Shown in pieces: positions 1-9,289 of a DNA stretch of 64,000 nucleotides. The position numbers were made by a program, and so were the translations under genes. The notes under the pieces were generated by a model. That model was not told the DNA's origin. It ran no database searches and worked only from the letters and a program-made list of their open reading frames with translations. Origin of the DNA: Xanthomonas codiaei (GTDB taxonomy: Bacteria; Pseudomonadota; Gammaproteobacteria; Xanthomonadales; Xanthomonadaceae). The stretch lies in assembly GCF_002939785.1 (NCBI RefSeq), contig NZ_MDEC01000009.1, positions 106,456 to 170,455 of the forward strand, written 5' to 3'. Each line of letters opens with the position of its first letter. Positions within the stretch are counted from its first letter, which is position 1.

Positions 1-206
1 GAGGCTGCAGGCGTGCTTGCAAGCTGCGGCGTCGTGCATTGCGTAGATGCCAAAGCGCGCTGCCTAGGCGCAGTGCCATGCGTGGCCTGTCTTCCCACGC
101 AGCGTCCAACCGGCGTCACAGGGTACTGATGATCGCCGGAGGTGCTGGCGATCCATGCGGCCGGTGATTGATCAGGGCATCGCAGGAACTCAGACCCCAG
201 AAACCA
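1..206. other. left-edge stretch without a recognisable gene
   Basis: No open frame here has protein-like composition, and no RNA gene is seen. It is probably the 3' side of a locus to the left of the window, because a rightward terminator follows at once. Confidence 0.5.
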
Positions 207-207
207 G

Positions 208-236
208 AAGACCCCCGATCGCTCGGAGGTCTTTTT
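208..236 (+). terminator. intrinsic terminator, rightward
   Basis: A stem with AGACC on the left and GGTCT on the right closes a short TCGC loop and is followed by five T on the + strand. It would end a transcript entering from the left. The hairpin also sits just past the 3' end of the leftward tRNA-Leu and could serve that transcript, but the T-tract on the minus side is poor. Confidence 0.7.
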
Positions 237-240
237 AGAC

Positions 241-327
241 TGGTGCCCAGAAGAGGACTCGAACCTCCACGAAGTTGCCCCCGCTAGCACCTGAAGCTAG
301 TGCGTCTACCAATTCCGCCACCTGGGC
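241..327 (-). tRNA. tRNA-Leu (anticodon CAG)
   Basis: On the minus strand the molecule starts GCCCAGG and ends TCTGGGC followed by ACCA, so the 7-bp acceptor stem closes and CCA is encoded. The anticodon stem CTAGC/GCTAG holds loop TTCAGGT, giving anticodon CAG (reads CUG). The long variable arm and the GGTTCGAGTCC T-arm are typical of a class II tRNA-Leu. Length is 87 nt. Confidence 0.97.
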
Positions 328-447
328 AGGTGAGCCGCGAATTTTGCAGATTCCTGGCGGCCTTGTCAACGGGTTTCGCGCATCCGTCGCCGACCGCCGG
401 GGGTGCCTGCCGCCCACGTCGGGACCACAGGGGGTACCATTAGGGCA

Positions 448-2964
448 ATGACAAAGAAAACCCCCCAAGATTCCGCCCGGCCCAGCCGCCGTAAATCCGC
501 CAGCCCGGGCGACTCCTCCACCGCCGAACAGCAAAAATTGCCGGGGTGGATGCCGGACTTCCTGGTTCGCGCCGCTGCCGGCGCATCGACCAAGTCCGCC
601 AACAAGCGCGCTGCCGCCAAGGCGGCACCGCAGCAGCCCTCCGCTCCAACGCCTGCCGCCCCGCGCGCGCCGCATCCGCGCAAGAGCGGCCCGCCGGCCC
701 CACCGCCAGAGCGCTTTGCAGAGGCCGCTGCAGCGCCTGCCGCCAGCTTCAAGGATCCGCATGCCGATCGCGAGGCGCTGCGCTATGCCGAGCCGATCGC
801 CAGCCGTGAGGCCATCCTGCAACTGCTGGACACGTGCGACGGCCCGCAAACCGCCGAAGAGATCGCCGAACAGCTCGGCCTGAGCGACCGCATCGATGCG
901 CTGGGCAAGCGCCTGGCCGCGATGGTGCGCGAGGCGCAGCTGGTGCAGAACCGCCGCGGCGGCTACGCCCCGGTGCAGCAGACCAGCCTGATTGCCGGCG
1001 TGGTGATCGCCAACCCGGAAGGCTTCGGCTTCCTCAAGCCGGACGAGGGCGGCGACGACCTGTTCCTGCCGCCGTTCGAAATGCGCAAGGTGATGCATGG
1101 CGACCGTGCGCTGGCCAATGTCACCGGCATCGATCGCCGCGGCCGCCGCGAAGGCGCCATTGCACGGGTGCTCGAGCGCGGCATGTCGCGCATGCTGGGG
1201 CGCTTTTTCTACGAACACGGCGTGGCCTACGTCGATCCGGACGACAAGCGCGTGCAGCGCAATGTCCAGATCGCCCCGGAGGGCATCGGCGAGGCGCGCG
1301 AAGGCCAGTTGGTGGTGTGCGAGCTGATCGCGCCGCCGGATGCGCGCCGCCCCGCCATCGGCAAGATCATCGCGGTGCTCGGCGACAAGCTGACCCCGTC
1401 GCTGGTGGTGGAAATGGCCATCCATGGCCATGAACTGCCGCACGAATTCCCGCAGGAAGTGCTGGACGAAGCCGCGGCCGTGCCGCTGGTGGTCCAGCCG
1501 CAGATGATCGGCGGGCGCGTGGACCTGCGGCAGATGCCGCTGGTCACCATCGACGGCGAAGACGCCAAGGACTTCGACGACGCGGTGTATTGCGAACCCA
1601 ACGCCGACGGCTTCCGCCTGGTGGTGGCGATCGCCGACGTGTCCAACTACGTGCGTCCCGGTACGCCGCTGGACGACGAAGCGCAGAAACGCGCCACCTC
1701 GGTGTATTTCCCCGGTTTCGTGGTGCCGATGCTGCCGGAGACCCTGTCCAACGGCATCTGCTCGCTGATGCCCAAGGTCGACCGCATGTGCTTTGTCTGC
1801 GACATGCAGGTGGGACGCGATGGCGAGGTGACCGGCTCGCGTTTCTACGAAGCGGTGATGAATTCGCACGCGCGCCTGACCTACAACCAGGTCTGGAAGG
1901 CGGTGGGCGAGGACGATGCCGACACCAAGGCCTTCATCGGCCCGCTGCTGCCGCAGGTGCAGCGCCTGCACCAGCTGTATCACCTGCTGTCGAAGGCGCG
2001 CACGCACCGCGGCGCGATCGAGTTCGAAACCTCCGAAGTGCGCTTCGTGCTCGACAACACCGGCGAAGTGGCCCAGGCCGGCATGCTGGTGCGCAACGAT
2101 GCGCACAAGCTGATCGAAGAATGCATGATTGCCGCCAACGTCGAGGCCGCGCGCTATCTGTTGAGCGTGCACGTGCCTGCACCTTACCGCGTGCACGAGC
2201 GCCCGCCGGAGAGCAAGTACGAGGACCTGCTGGAGTTCCTCAAGGAATTCCAGCTCAGCCTGCCGGCCTGGAGCAAGGTGCGCCCGGGCGATTACACCAA
2301 GCTGCTGAAGAAGGTGCGCGCGCGCCCGGATGCGGCGTTGCTGGAATCGGTGCTGCTGCGCAGCCAGAGCCTGGCGGTGTATTCGCCCGACAACCACGGC
2401 CACTTCGGCCTGGCGCTGGAGGCGTATGCGCACTTCACCTCGCCGATCCGCCGTTATCCGGACCTGCTGGTGCACCGCGCGATCAAGCACGCGCTGACCG
2501 GCGCCAGCCCGGAAACGTTCATCTATTCGCCGCGGCAGATGGCGGCGCTGGCGCTGCAGTGCTCCGAGCGCGGCCGTCGCGCCGACGAAGCCGAGCGCGA
2601 GGTGGACGAGCGCTATCGCGCCGCCTGGATGGAGAAGCATGTCGGCGGCCAGTTCGATGGCGTGATCAGCGGCGTGACCGGCTTCGGCCTGTTCGTGGAA
2701 TTGAACGAATCCAAGGTCAATGGCCTGGTGCATGTCACCCAGTTGCCGCAGGACTATTACCAGTTCGACCCGATCCGCAAGACGCTGAGTGGCGAACGCC
2801 GTGGCCGCGAGTTCCGTCTGGGCGACCCGGTGCGCGTGCTGGTGCTCAAGGCCAGCATGGAAGAGCGCAAGATCGATTTCCGCCTGGCCGAAAATAGCGA
2901 CCCCGGCGAGGCGCCATTGCCGCCGCGGGAAAAGCCCGCCAAGCGCAAGAAGAAGTCGCACTGA
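448..2964 (+). CDS. rnr: ribonuclease R, 3'-5' exoribonuclease
   Basis: Processive 3'-5' RNA exonuclease of the RNase II/RNB family, acting on structured RNA and in rRNA/tmRNA quality control. The 838-residue product has an Ala/Pro/Lys-rich N-terminal extension of about 110 residues, a winged-helix region, cold-shock (OB) domains, the RNB catalytic domain with the acidic cluster DGEDAKDFDDAV near residue 370, a C-terminal S1 domain (GFGLFVELNE) and a Lys-rich tail. I chose ATG 448 (MTKKTPQD) over an in-frame codon 45 bases upstream because the upstream residues look non-coding and this start follows an AGGG. In many gammaproteobacteria rnr directly precedes rlmB; here a GFA-family gene lies between them. 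Confidence 0.97.
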   Translation: MTKKTPQDSARPSRRKSASPGDSSTAEQQKLPGWMPDFLVRAAAGASTKSANKRAAAKAAPQQPSAPTPAAPRAPHPRKSGPPAPPPERFAEAAAAPAASFKDPHADREALRYAEPIASREAILQLLDTCDGPQTAEEIAEQLGLSDRIDALGKRLAAMVREAQLVQNRRGGYAPVQQTSLIAGVVIANPEGFGFLKPDEGGDDLFLPPFEMRKVMHGDRALANVTGIDRRGRREGAIARVLERGMSRMLGRFFYEHGVAYVDPDDKRVQRNVQIAPEGIGEAREGQLVVCELIAPPDARRPAIGKIIAVLGDKLTPSLVVEMAIHGHELPHEFPQEVLDEAAAVPLVVQPQMIGGRVDLRQMPLVTIDGEDAKDFDDAVYCEPNADGFRLVVAIADVSNYVRPGTPLDDEAQKRATSVYFPGFVVPMLPETLSNGICSLMPKVDRMCFVCDMQVGRDGEVTGSRFYEAVMNSHARLTYNQVWKAVGEDDADTKAFIGPLLPQVQRLHQLYHLLSKARTHRGAIEFETSEVRFVLDNTGEVAQAGMLVRNDAHKLIEECMIAANVEAARYLLSVHVPAPYRVHERPPESKYEDLLEFLKEFQLSLPAWSKVRPGDYTKLLKKVRARPDAALLESVLLRSQSLAVYSPDNHGHFGLALEAYAHFTSPIRRYPDLLVHRAIKHALTGASPETFIYSPRQMAALALQCSERGRRADEAEREVDERYRAAWMEKHVGGQFDGVISGVTGFGLFVELNESKVNGLVHVTQLPQDYYQFDPIRKTLSGERRGREFRLGDPVRVLVLKASMEERKIDFRLAENSDPGEAPLPPREKPAKRKKKSH

Positions 2965-3095
2965 TGTGAGGCATGACCTTGCCGGTGGCCCCGTGCCGCC
3001 GGCAACCCGTTGGATCGGCAGGTGGAGTGTGGTGCCGCCAGGACTGCTCCATGTCCACGGCGGCGATCTTGGCAGGCTGGTGTGCGGAGAAGGCA

Positions 3096-3569
3096 ATGGA
3101 TGCAACGAACGACTACAGCGGCGGTTGCCAGTGCGGCGCCGTGCGTTTCCATGTGCGCGGCAAACTGACCGACGCCTCGATCTGCCACTGCCGGATGTGC
3201 CAGAAGGCCTTCGGTGCGTATTACGCGCCCCTGGTGTCCGTGCGCGGCAGCGAGTTTCGCTGGACCCGTGGCGAGCCCAGGCGCTTTGCATCCTCGTCGG
3301 TGGTGCAGCGCGGTTTCTGCGCCGATTGCGGCACGCCGCTGACCTACGAAGCGCCCGACGGCGTGGCCATTGCCGCCGGGGCATTCGATCACCCCGAACA
3401 GCTGCCGCCGCAGGTCCAGTACGGACTGGATCGCAAGCTGCCCTTGGTCGATACCCTGGCGCAGCTGCCCACGCGTCCACCCGAAGACGATGCCGCCGCG
3501 GAGGCTTTTTTGGCCAGCGTGGTGTCGCGGCAACATCCGGATCACGACACCGAGCACTGGCCGGTCTGA
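3096..3569 (+). CDS. GFA/CENP-V family zinc-binding protein
   Basis: The 157-residue protein has the GFA (glutathione-dependent formaldehyde-activating) fold signature: paired cysteines GGCQCGAVRF at the start, CHCRMCQK in the middle and a CADCGTPL knuckle, which together bind structural and catalytic zinc in this family. The closing HWPV-type tail is also common in the family. The true substrate of most members is unknown, so formaldehyde chemistry should not be assumed. The start is ATG 3096, preceded by GGAGAAGG; upstream in-frame codons encode unlikely residues. It sits between rnr and rlmB on the same strand, but gaps of over 100 bases argue against tight coupling. Confidence 0.85.
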   Translation: MDATNDYSGGCQCGAVRFHVRGKLTDASICHCRMCQKAFGAYYAPLVSVRGSEFRWTRGEPRRFASSSVVQRGFCADCGTPLTYEAPDGVAIAAGAFDHPEQLPPQVQYGLDRKLPLVDTLAQLPTRPPEDDAAAEAFLASVVSRQHPDHDTEHWPV

Positions 3570-3888
3570 GGCGCGGTCCCGGCGTCGTGCTGCCGCTCCT
3601 GCCGCCTGAGCATTCCGGTACGGGGCGTCAGGACGCTTGCTGCGGTTGGTCGCTGCCGTCAGCCCCCCATGCCTGGTCTGACAGCCAATCCGTCGGCACG
3701 ATGGTCTGCATGGCATTCAGGCGGTCAGGCCGGGAGTGCGTCGGCGCGATCCGCACACGCCCCGCGTGGAATTCCGGTGTCATCGCGGCACCGTTTCGCC
3801 GGTGCCGTCCAGGTCCTGCATGTCCCGGCCGTGACGTGACCGGCCGCAGGCCCTACCATTCCCCCTCCATTTTCGTAGCACCGGCGCA
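3570..3888. other. intergenic region upstream of rlmB
   Basis: 319 bases without a convincing gene. A small hairpin (GGCACCG/CGGTGCC, about 3787-3805) lies about 85 bases before rlmB. It could be part of the rlmB leader; no terminator T-tract or strong ribosome-binding site is seen. Confidence 0.4.
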
Positions 3889-4638
3889 ATGAGCAAGAAG
3901 AACCAGTGGATCGTCGGCGTCAACGCCGTCGCCTCGTCCGTCGAGAACGACGCCGACAACGTGCGCGAGATCCTGATCGAGGCCGGCAGCAAGAACCCGC
4001 GGCTGACCGAGATCGAGGAACAGGCGCGCCGCAAGGGCATCGACGTGCGCCGGGTCAGTACCCAGGCGCTGGATGGCGTGGGCGGGCAGGTGCGCCACCA
4101 GGGCGTGGCCGCACGCTATGCGGCCGCGCGGCTGTGGGCCGAAAACGAGCTGGAAGGCCTGGTCGAGGCCGCCGAAGGGCGTGCGCTGGTGCTGGTGCTC
4201 GATGGCGTGCAGGACCCGCATAACCTGGGTGCCTGCCTGCGCAGCGCGGCGGCGGCGGGCGTCACCGCAGTGGTGATCCCCAAGGACAAGTCGGCCACGG
4301 TGAATGCCACCGTGCGCAAGACCTCGGCCGGTGCTGCCGACCGTATCCCGGTGGTGGCGGTGACCAACCTGGCGCGCTGCCTGCGCGACCTGCAGAAGCA
4401 GGGCGTGTGGCTGTACGGCCTGGCCGGCGAAGCGGAGGCCTCGCTGTACAGCGTGGACCTGCGCGGAAATGTCGGGCTGGTGCTCGGTGGCGAGGCCGAT
4501 GGCCTGCGCCGGCTCACCCGCGAGCATTGCGACGGCCTGGTCAAGATCCCGATGCCGGGCGAGATCGAAAGCCTCAATGTGTCGGTGGCTACCGGCGTGA
4601 CCCTGTTCGAGGCCGTGCGCCAGCGCCTGGGCAAGTGA
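3889..4638 (+). CDS. rlmB: 23S rRNA (guanosine-2'-O-)-methyltransferase RlmB
   Basis: SPOUT-family (TrmH/SpoU) enzyme that methylates the ribose of G2251 (E. coli numbering) in the 23S rRNA peptidyl-transferase region. The 249-residue product has the N-terminal substrate-binding domain (IVGVNAVASSVEN) and the three knot motifs in order: NLGACLRSAAAAGV, LVLGGEADGLRRL and IPMPGEIESLNVSVATGV. Length is normal for RlmB. The ATG at 3889 has only a weak upstream purine tract. The downstream region holds a palindromic dispersed repeat rather than another gene of the operon. Confidence 0.95.
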   Translation: MSKKNQWIVGVNAVASSVENDADNVREILIEAGSKNPRLTEIEEQARRKGIDVRRVSTQALDGVGGQVRHQGVAARYAAARLWAENELEGLVEAAEGRALVLVLDGVQDPHNLGACLRSAAAAGVTAVVIPKDKSATVNATVRKTSAGAADRIPVVAVTNLARCLRDLQKQGVWLYGLAGEAEASLYSVDLRGNVGLVLGGEADGLRRLTREHCDGLVKIPMPGEIESLNVSVATGVTLFEAVRQRLGK

Positions 4639-4659
4639 CCTTCCAAGGTTCGCACAGCG

Positions 4660-4830
4660 GGTGAAGCGCTTGGAGCAGCGAACAACACTGCTGCGCTCAC
4701 CGCCAGGCGGGCGGGGCCGGTGTTCGGTGCGGCATGTACCGCTCCTACACACGGGTTCCTCCGCCTCGTCCGCACCCACCTGACGACCGCTCGCTACGTT
4801 TTGGTAGCCACTCATGGAGTGCCGAATGCG
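4660..4830. repeat. palindromic dispersed element, copy A
   Basis: The 102-base core at 4693-4794 is 87/102 identical, by hand count and without gaps, to 33565-33666. Core ends are imperfect inverted repeats of each other. The flanks also match the second copy, but in the opposite orientation: CGTTTTGGTAGCC and GTGCCGAATGCG on the right here match the reverse complement of the left flank there. It fills the rlmB-diguanylate cyclase gap, which has no gene. Confidence 0.75.
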
Positions 4831-5017
4831 TGCCGCTCACGCGCGTGGGCGACGATCGAATCTGCGCAGATCGCCGCCTGGAGTCGGTTGATGCGGCCAC
4901 GCAGGATGCGTACGCAACGCTGCTGGATCAACGCTTGCGGCGCCCGGTGCCGCAGGCGCGCAGCGCACACGCGGCTTTTTGCCTACCATATCGGCAGCAA
5001 ACGGCGTGTCGTGTCTG

Positions 5018-8000
5018 ATGAAACTTGGGGTGGGCGCCTGCGGTAGGGGCGAGAATGGGGACGCCGGCCAGGCGTCGGCACGACGGCATAGGCAGTGGCG
5101 GCGCTGGCTCGGTGCCGGTGTGTGCGTGCTGCTGATGCTGTGCGCGCTTGCGGCGAGCGCAGCGCCGGTCGCCACCGCGCCACTGCGCGACTACGCCATC
5201 GACAGCTGGAGTTCGCGCAACGGCCTGCCGCACAACTCGCTGCGCGATATCGCCCAGACGCCCGACGGCGCGCTGTGGTTCGCCACCTGGGAAGGGCTGG
5301 TACGCTACAACGGCCTGGAATTCAGCGTCATCGACCGCAGCACCCGGCCCGGACTGCCCGATAACGGCGTGGGCGCACTGTATGTGGATCGCGATGGTGC
5401 GCTCTGGCTCAGCGATGCGCGCGGCAATCTGGTGCGCCGTAGCGCCGACGGGCAATGGCGGCACTGGCAGCGTAGCGGGCAGTGGCCGCAGGCGCTGATC
5501 CACGCGATGACCATGGATGCCGACGGCCGCATGTGGCTGCTGTTCGAGGGCCACGGGCTGGGCTGCCTATGGCCGGATGGGCGCTTTGACTATTTTCCGC
5601 CGCGCGACGGTGTGCCGCTGCAGAGCAGTTTTCCGCGCATGCTGTTCGACGATCGTGGCCGGCTGTTGATCGGCACGCTGGATGGATTGATCTATCGCGA
5701 GCCGGACGGACGCATGCACCGCGCGCCGGCGGCATTCGGCTTGCCGCCCGGTCTGGCCTGGCCGTACCGCGCCCCAAACGGCACTCTGTGGGTGGTGGCG
5801 GGCGAGGGGTTGTACCGGTTGCACGATGAACGCGCCGAACGGGTGCATCGGGTGCCGGGACAGGGCCACTTCACCGCGATGCTGCAGGATCGCAATGGCG
5901 ATCTGTGGCTGGGCAGCGAAAACCAGGGCCTGCTGCGCATCGGCAGCCATGGCGTGGAGTACCTGCCTGCTGGGCGTAGCCTGCCCACCGGGCGCATCGT
6001 CAGCCTGCGCGAGGATGCCGAAGGCAGCATCTGGGTGGGCGCCAACGGCGGCCTGTTCCGTCTGCGCGAGACCTTGTTCAGCAGCTACAGCCAGCGCGAC
6101 GGCCTGAGCGGCGACTACGCCCGTGCGGTGCTGGAAGACCGCGATGGCAGCCTCTGGATCGCCGGCACCGCGGGCCTGGACCGCATGTTGCCGGATGGCC
6201 GGATCGTCCAGGTGCCGGTGGCCACGCCATCGGGGCGCCGGCTATCGGTGCTCAGCCTGGCGCTGGATCGGCGCGGCGATCTGTGGGTGGGCACCTACGC
6301 CGACGGCGTCTTCGTGCTGCGTGATGGACAACTGCTGCAGCACGTCGGTGAGGCGCAAGGCATTCCCAGCGGCCATATCCGTGCTATCGCGATCGACGCG
6401 CAGCAGGCGGTGTGGCTGGCCACCCAACGCGGCGTGGTGAAGCTGGTGGATGGCAAACGCGTGCCGTTGGCGATCGCCGGTCTGCCCGATGGCGTGATCA
6501 CCGCGCTGGCCAGCGTCGATGGCGCGTTGTGGATCGGCTCGGTCGACGGGGCGGCGGTGTTGCGCGATGGCAGGGTGCAGCAACTGGATCTGGAACGCCT
6601 GGGTGGCGCGCGCAGCGTGTTCGGTTTCCAGGCGATCGGCGACGCGGTCTGGATCTCCACCGATCGCGGCCTGTACCGCGTGCGTGGCGGCACGCTGGCG
6701 CGCGTGGGCCTGGAGCAGGGCATGCCGGTGGACACCGTGTTCCAGCTCATCGACGACCGCCTGGGCAATGCCTGGATCAGCAGTAACCGGGGCGTGCTGC
6801 GCACCGGGTTCGCCGCGCTCGATGCGGTTGCCGACGGACGCGGCACGCTCGCCATCGAGCGCTATGGCGAGATCGACGGCATGGGCAATGCGCAGGCCAA
6901 CGGTAGCTCCGGTCCGAGCATGATCGAACGCGCGGATGGGTCGGTGTGGGTGGTCACGGCCGGTGGCGTGAGCATGGTCGATCCCGCGCGGCTGCAGCGC
7001 TTTCGCGAACGGCGCCCGCCGCCGGCGGTGATCGAAAGCGTGCAGCAGGACGGCCGCCCGCTGGCCTGGCGGCAGCAGGCGCAGTTGCCAGGCGGCGACC
7101 GGCTCAACATCTCGTATGCGGGCATGAGTTTTCTGCTGTCCGAGCGCATCGAGTACCGCACCCGCCTGGATGGGCTGGACAACGTGTGGATCGACCGCGG
7201 CCGCCAGCGTAGCGTGGAATTCATCGGCCTGCCGCCGGGTCACTACAGCTTGCGCGTGTCCGCGCGCCACCCGGGCGGGGCATGGAGCCGGCAGGAAGCG
7301 CGCTGGACCTTCGAGGTGCTGCCGTTGTGGTGGCAGCGCCAGGACGTGCGGTTTGCCGCCGTGCTGGGCGCGCTGTTCGCACTGGCATTGCTGTATCGGA
7401 TGCTGCTGCATCGCTACAAGACCCATAACGACCGCCTGGCCGAGCTGGTCCGCAAGCGCACGCAGGACCTGCAGCTGCAGGCGCAACGCCTGCTGCAGGC
7501 CAATCAGGAAAAGAGCGAATTGCTGACCCGGCTGCGCATCAAGTCCGATGTGTTCGAACGCCAGGCGCACGAAGACGCATTGACCGGGTTGCCGAACCGC
7601 CGCCATTTCGATGAAGCGCTGGCGCGCGATCTCAGCCGTGCACGCCGCAGCGGCCGGCCGCTGGTGCTGGCGATCCTGGACATCGACCATTTCAAGCGCA
7701 TCAACGACCGCTATTCGCATGCCAGCGGCGACGCGGTGCTGCACGAGGTGGGCGCGCTGCTTACCGCCGCCGCACGCGCTTCGGATCTACCAGCCCGCCT
7801 GGGCGGCGAAGAGTTCGCCCTGCTGCTGGCCGATACCACCCTGGCCGATGCGCACGCGTTGTGCCTGCGCATTCGCGCGCTCTTCCACGCGCGAAACGAC
7901 TGGGGTGGCGTGCAAGGCCTGCAGGTGACCTTCAGTGCCGGCATCGCCGAACTGCGCGACGAGGACACCGGCTCGTCGCTGATGCAGCGCGCCGATCACG

Positions 8001-8050
8001 CCTTGTACGAAGCCAAGAGCGCGGGGCGCGACCGGATCGGCGGGGCTTAG
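5018..8050 (+). CDS. membrane sensor diguanylate cyclase with two-component propeller domain
   Basis: Likely makes the second messenger c-di-GMP from two GTP in response to a periplasmic signal. The 1010-residue protein has an N-terminal hydrophobic signal/anchor (LGAGVCVLLMLCALAASAAP), about 600 residues of repeated W-x-G-x-x-x-G-L blades (Reg_prop repeats), a Y_Y_Y-type beta-sandwich around 680-745, one membrane helix near 778-797, a short coiled coil, and a GGDEF domain whose active site reads GGEEF near residue 928, an active-type motif. No receiver or EAL domain is seen. ATG 5018 is the most plausible start, although no good ribosome-binding site is visible; a further in-frame start lies at 4979. 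It is monocistronic and convergent with rnt. Confidence 0.9.
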   Translation: MKLGVGACGRGENGDAGQASARRHRQWRRWLGAGVCVLLMLCALAASAAPVATAPLRDYAIDSWSSRNGLPHNSLRDIAQTPDGALWFATWEGLVRYNGLEFSVIDRSTRPGLPDNGVGALYVDRDGALWLSDARGNLVRRSADGQWRHWQRSGQWPQALIHAMTMDADGRMWLLFEGHGLGCLWPDGRFDYFPPRDGVPLQSSFPRMLFDDRGRLLIGTLDGLIYREPDGRMHRAPAAFGLPPGLAWPYRAPNGTLWVVAGEGLYRLHDERAERVHRVPGQGHFTAMLQDRNGDLWLGSENQGLLRIGSHGVEYLPAGRSLPTGRIVSLREDAEGSIWVGANGGLFRLRETLFSSYSQRDGLSGDYARAVLEDRDGSLWIAGTAGLDRMLPDGRIVQVPVATPSGRRLSVLSLALDRRGDLWVGTYADGVFVLRDGQLLQHVGEAQGIPSGHIRAIAIDAQQAVWLATQRGVVKLVDGKRVPLAIAGLPDGVITALASVDGALWIGSVDGAAVLRDGRVQQLDLERLGGARSVFGFQAIGDAVWISTDRGLYRVRGGTLARVGLEQGMPVDTVFQLIDDRLGNAWISSNRGVLRTGFAALDAVADGRGTLAIERYGEIDGMGNAQANGSSGPSMIERADGSVWVVTAGGVSMVDPARLQRFRERRPPPAVIESVQQDGRPLAWRQQAQLPGGDRLNISYAGMSFLLSERIEYRTRLDGLDNVWIDRGRQRSVEFIGLPPGHYSLRVSARHPGGAWSRQEARWTFEVLPLWWQRQDVRFAAVLGALFALALLYRMLLHRYKTHNDRLAELVRKRTQDLQLQAQRLLQANQEKSELLTRLRIKSDVFERQAHEDALTGLPNRRHFDEALARDLSRARRSGRPLVLAILDIDHFKRINDRYSHASGDAVLHEVGALLTAAARASDLPARLGGEEFALLLADTTLADAHALCLRIRALFHARNDWGGVQGLQVTFSAGIAELRDEDTGSSLMQRADHALYEAKSAGRDRIGGA

Positions 8051-8054
8051 GGGC

Positions 8055-8098
8055 GGGGATTGGGGATTGGGGATTTGGGATTCGGGATTCGGGATTTG
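8055..8098 (+). repeat. GGGATTC heptad array (first of seven in the window)
   Basis: A run of about six degenerate GGGATT(C/T)-type heptads directly after the cyclase stop codon. The base string after it (GTGAAGCGTGGCGTTG) resembles the flank of the array near 28.1 kb. A mirror-image array at 8275-8306 sits at the 3' end of the convergent rnt gene. Confidence 0.8.
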
Positions 8099-8274
8099 TG
8101 AAGCGTGGCGTTGACGCTCTTTGTGTCCGGGCGGAAGACCGGACGCTTTCATCAAATGAGGGGTTCGAGCCGATGGCGAAGATGCGCCTGTGAAAAGCCA
8201 TGCGGGCTATGCATCGGTTGCTCTGAATTTTTAGCATGCACGCCGACTTTCAGCCCAAGCGCAGCACGCCCTTG

Positions 8275-8306
8275 CCAATCCCGAATCCCGAATTCCCAAT
8301 CCCGAC
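8275..8306 (-). repeat. GGGATTC heptad array, inverted partner
   Basis: The complement of the heptad (AATCCCG) is repeated about four times immediately before the rnt stop codon. With the array at 8055 it brackets 175 bases between two convergent genes, so a transcript across the region could fold the two arrays together. Confidence 0.8.
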
Positions 8307-8948
8307 CTAAACCGGCCCAGGCCACGCATTGGCGATCGTGCAGAACAGCCGTGCGGTCTGCTCGGTGTCGTAGACCGCGCTGTGCGCGTCTGCCGTGTTC
8401 CACTCCAGCCCGGCCGCCTGCGCGGCGCGCGCCAGCACCGTCTGCCCGTAGGCGACGCCGGCCAGGGTGACCGTATCGAACACGCTGAAGGGGTGGAACG
8501 GGTTGCGCTTGTGCCCCACGCGCGCCACCGCCGCGTTGAGGAAGTTCAGGTCGAAATGCGCGTTGTGGCCGACCAGGATCGCGCGTTGGCAGCCGTATTT
8601 CTTCACCGCCGCGCGCACTGGAGCGAACACGTGGTCCAGCGCGTCCTTTTCCTGCTTGGCGAAGCGGAACGGGTGATCGAGCACGATGCCGGTGATCTCC
8701 AGCGACTTCGGGTCGATCTCCAGTCCGGGAGCCGGCACCAGATGCGCGCTGGCGGTCTGACCGGGGAAGAACCGTCCCTGGTCGTCCATTTCGATCGGCA
8801 CGCAGGCGATTTCCAGCAGTGCATGCCTGTTCCAGTCGAAGCCACCTGTCTCCACATCGACCACCACCGGCAGATAGCCGCGGAAACGCCGTGACATCGG
8901 CAGGAAAGTGGCAGCAGGCTGTGGGTCGACCGGTTCGTTCATCCGCAT
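8307..8948 (-). CDS. rnt: ribonuclease T, DEDDh 3'-5' exoribonuclease
   Basis: Trims the 3' ends of tRNA and other stable RNAs. The 213-residue product shows the DEDDh motifs in order: [10 protein letters not shown] (Exo I), [12 protein letters not shown] (Exo II) and [11 protein letters not shown] (Exo III, with the catalytic His five residues before the last Asp), plus the RNase T-typical [15 protein letters not shown] segment. Length matches the family. Translation may begin at ATG 8948 or at the next ATG 8942; neither has a clear ribosome-binding site. It is convergent with the diguanylate cyclase and separated from phoU by a terminator. Confidence 0.95.
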   Translation of the reverse strand: MRMNEPVDPQPAATFLPMSRRFRGYLPVVVDVETGGFDWNRHALLEIACVPIEMDDQGRFFPGQTASAHLVPAPGLEIDPKSLEITGIVLDHPFRFAKQEKDALDHVFAPVRAAVKKYGCQRAILVGHNAHFDLNFLNAAVARVGHKRNPFHPFSVFDTVTLAGVAYGQTVLARAAQAAGLEWNTADAHSAVYDTEQTARLFCTIANAWPGPV

Positions 8949-9152
8949 AGCCTAGCAGGTCGCACCCCGGGCCTGACTGGCTCATCGTCGGCCATCTCCG
9001 CCCTGGCGTTCGGCACGTCCAGCCGGTGGGTTGCGGCCCTGCGTCGGCAGGCGCGCGCGCTGGGCGCGGCGAGCAGGGCGTACGCGGTCAGAAAGTGGGG
9101 ACCTCCGTGGTGCCGAACCCGTCGCCCGTAGCGGCGACGCGCAGCGCGATCG

Positions 9153-9191
9153 AAAAAAGAAGGCCCGACCCAAGTGCCTGCGGGTCGGGCC
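9153..9191 (-). terminator. intrinsic terminator of the pst-phoU operon
   Basis: Read on the minus strand, a perfect 10-bp stem GGCCCGACCC/GGGTCGGGCC with a 10-base loop is followed by TTCTTTTTT. It lies about 100 bases after the phoU stop codon. The rest of the 8949-9289 gap holds no gene I can support. Confidence 0.9.
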
Positions 9192-9289
9192 ACTCTAACG
9201 ACGCTGTGAGCGACAGGCGGCGATCGGCGGGGCAGGCGCTCGCGCGACGGCGCTAGCCGGGCGTGCCGTGCGCGCGCCTGTGCAGCGGC

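Noticed and set aside
241..327. tRNA-Leu as integration site of an island
   Set aside because: Genes on both sides are core genes and no integrase or repeated tRNA 3' end was found nearby.
235..3480. Open frame of over 1000 codons on the minus strand
   Set aside because: It is the antisense shadow of rnr and even covers the tRNA; the His/Arg/Ala-rich translation is typical of GC-rich antisense frames.
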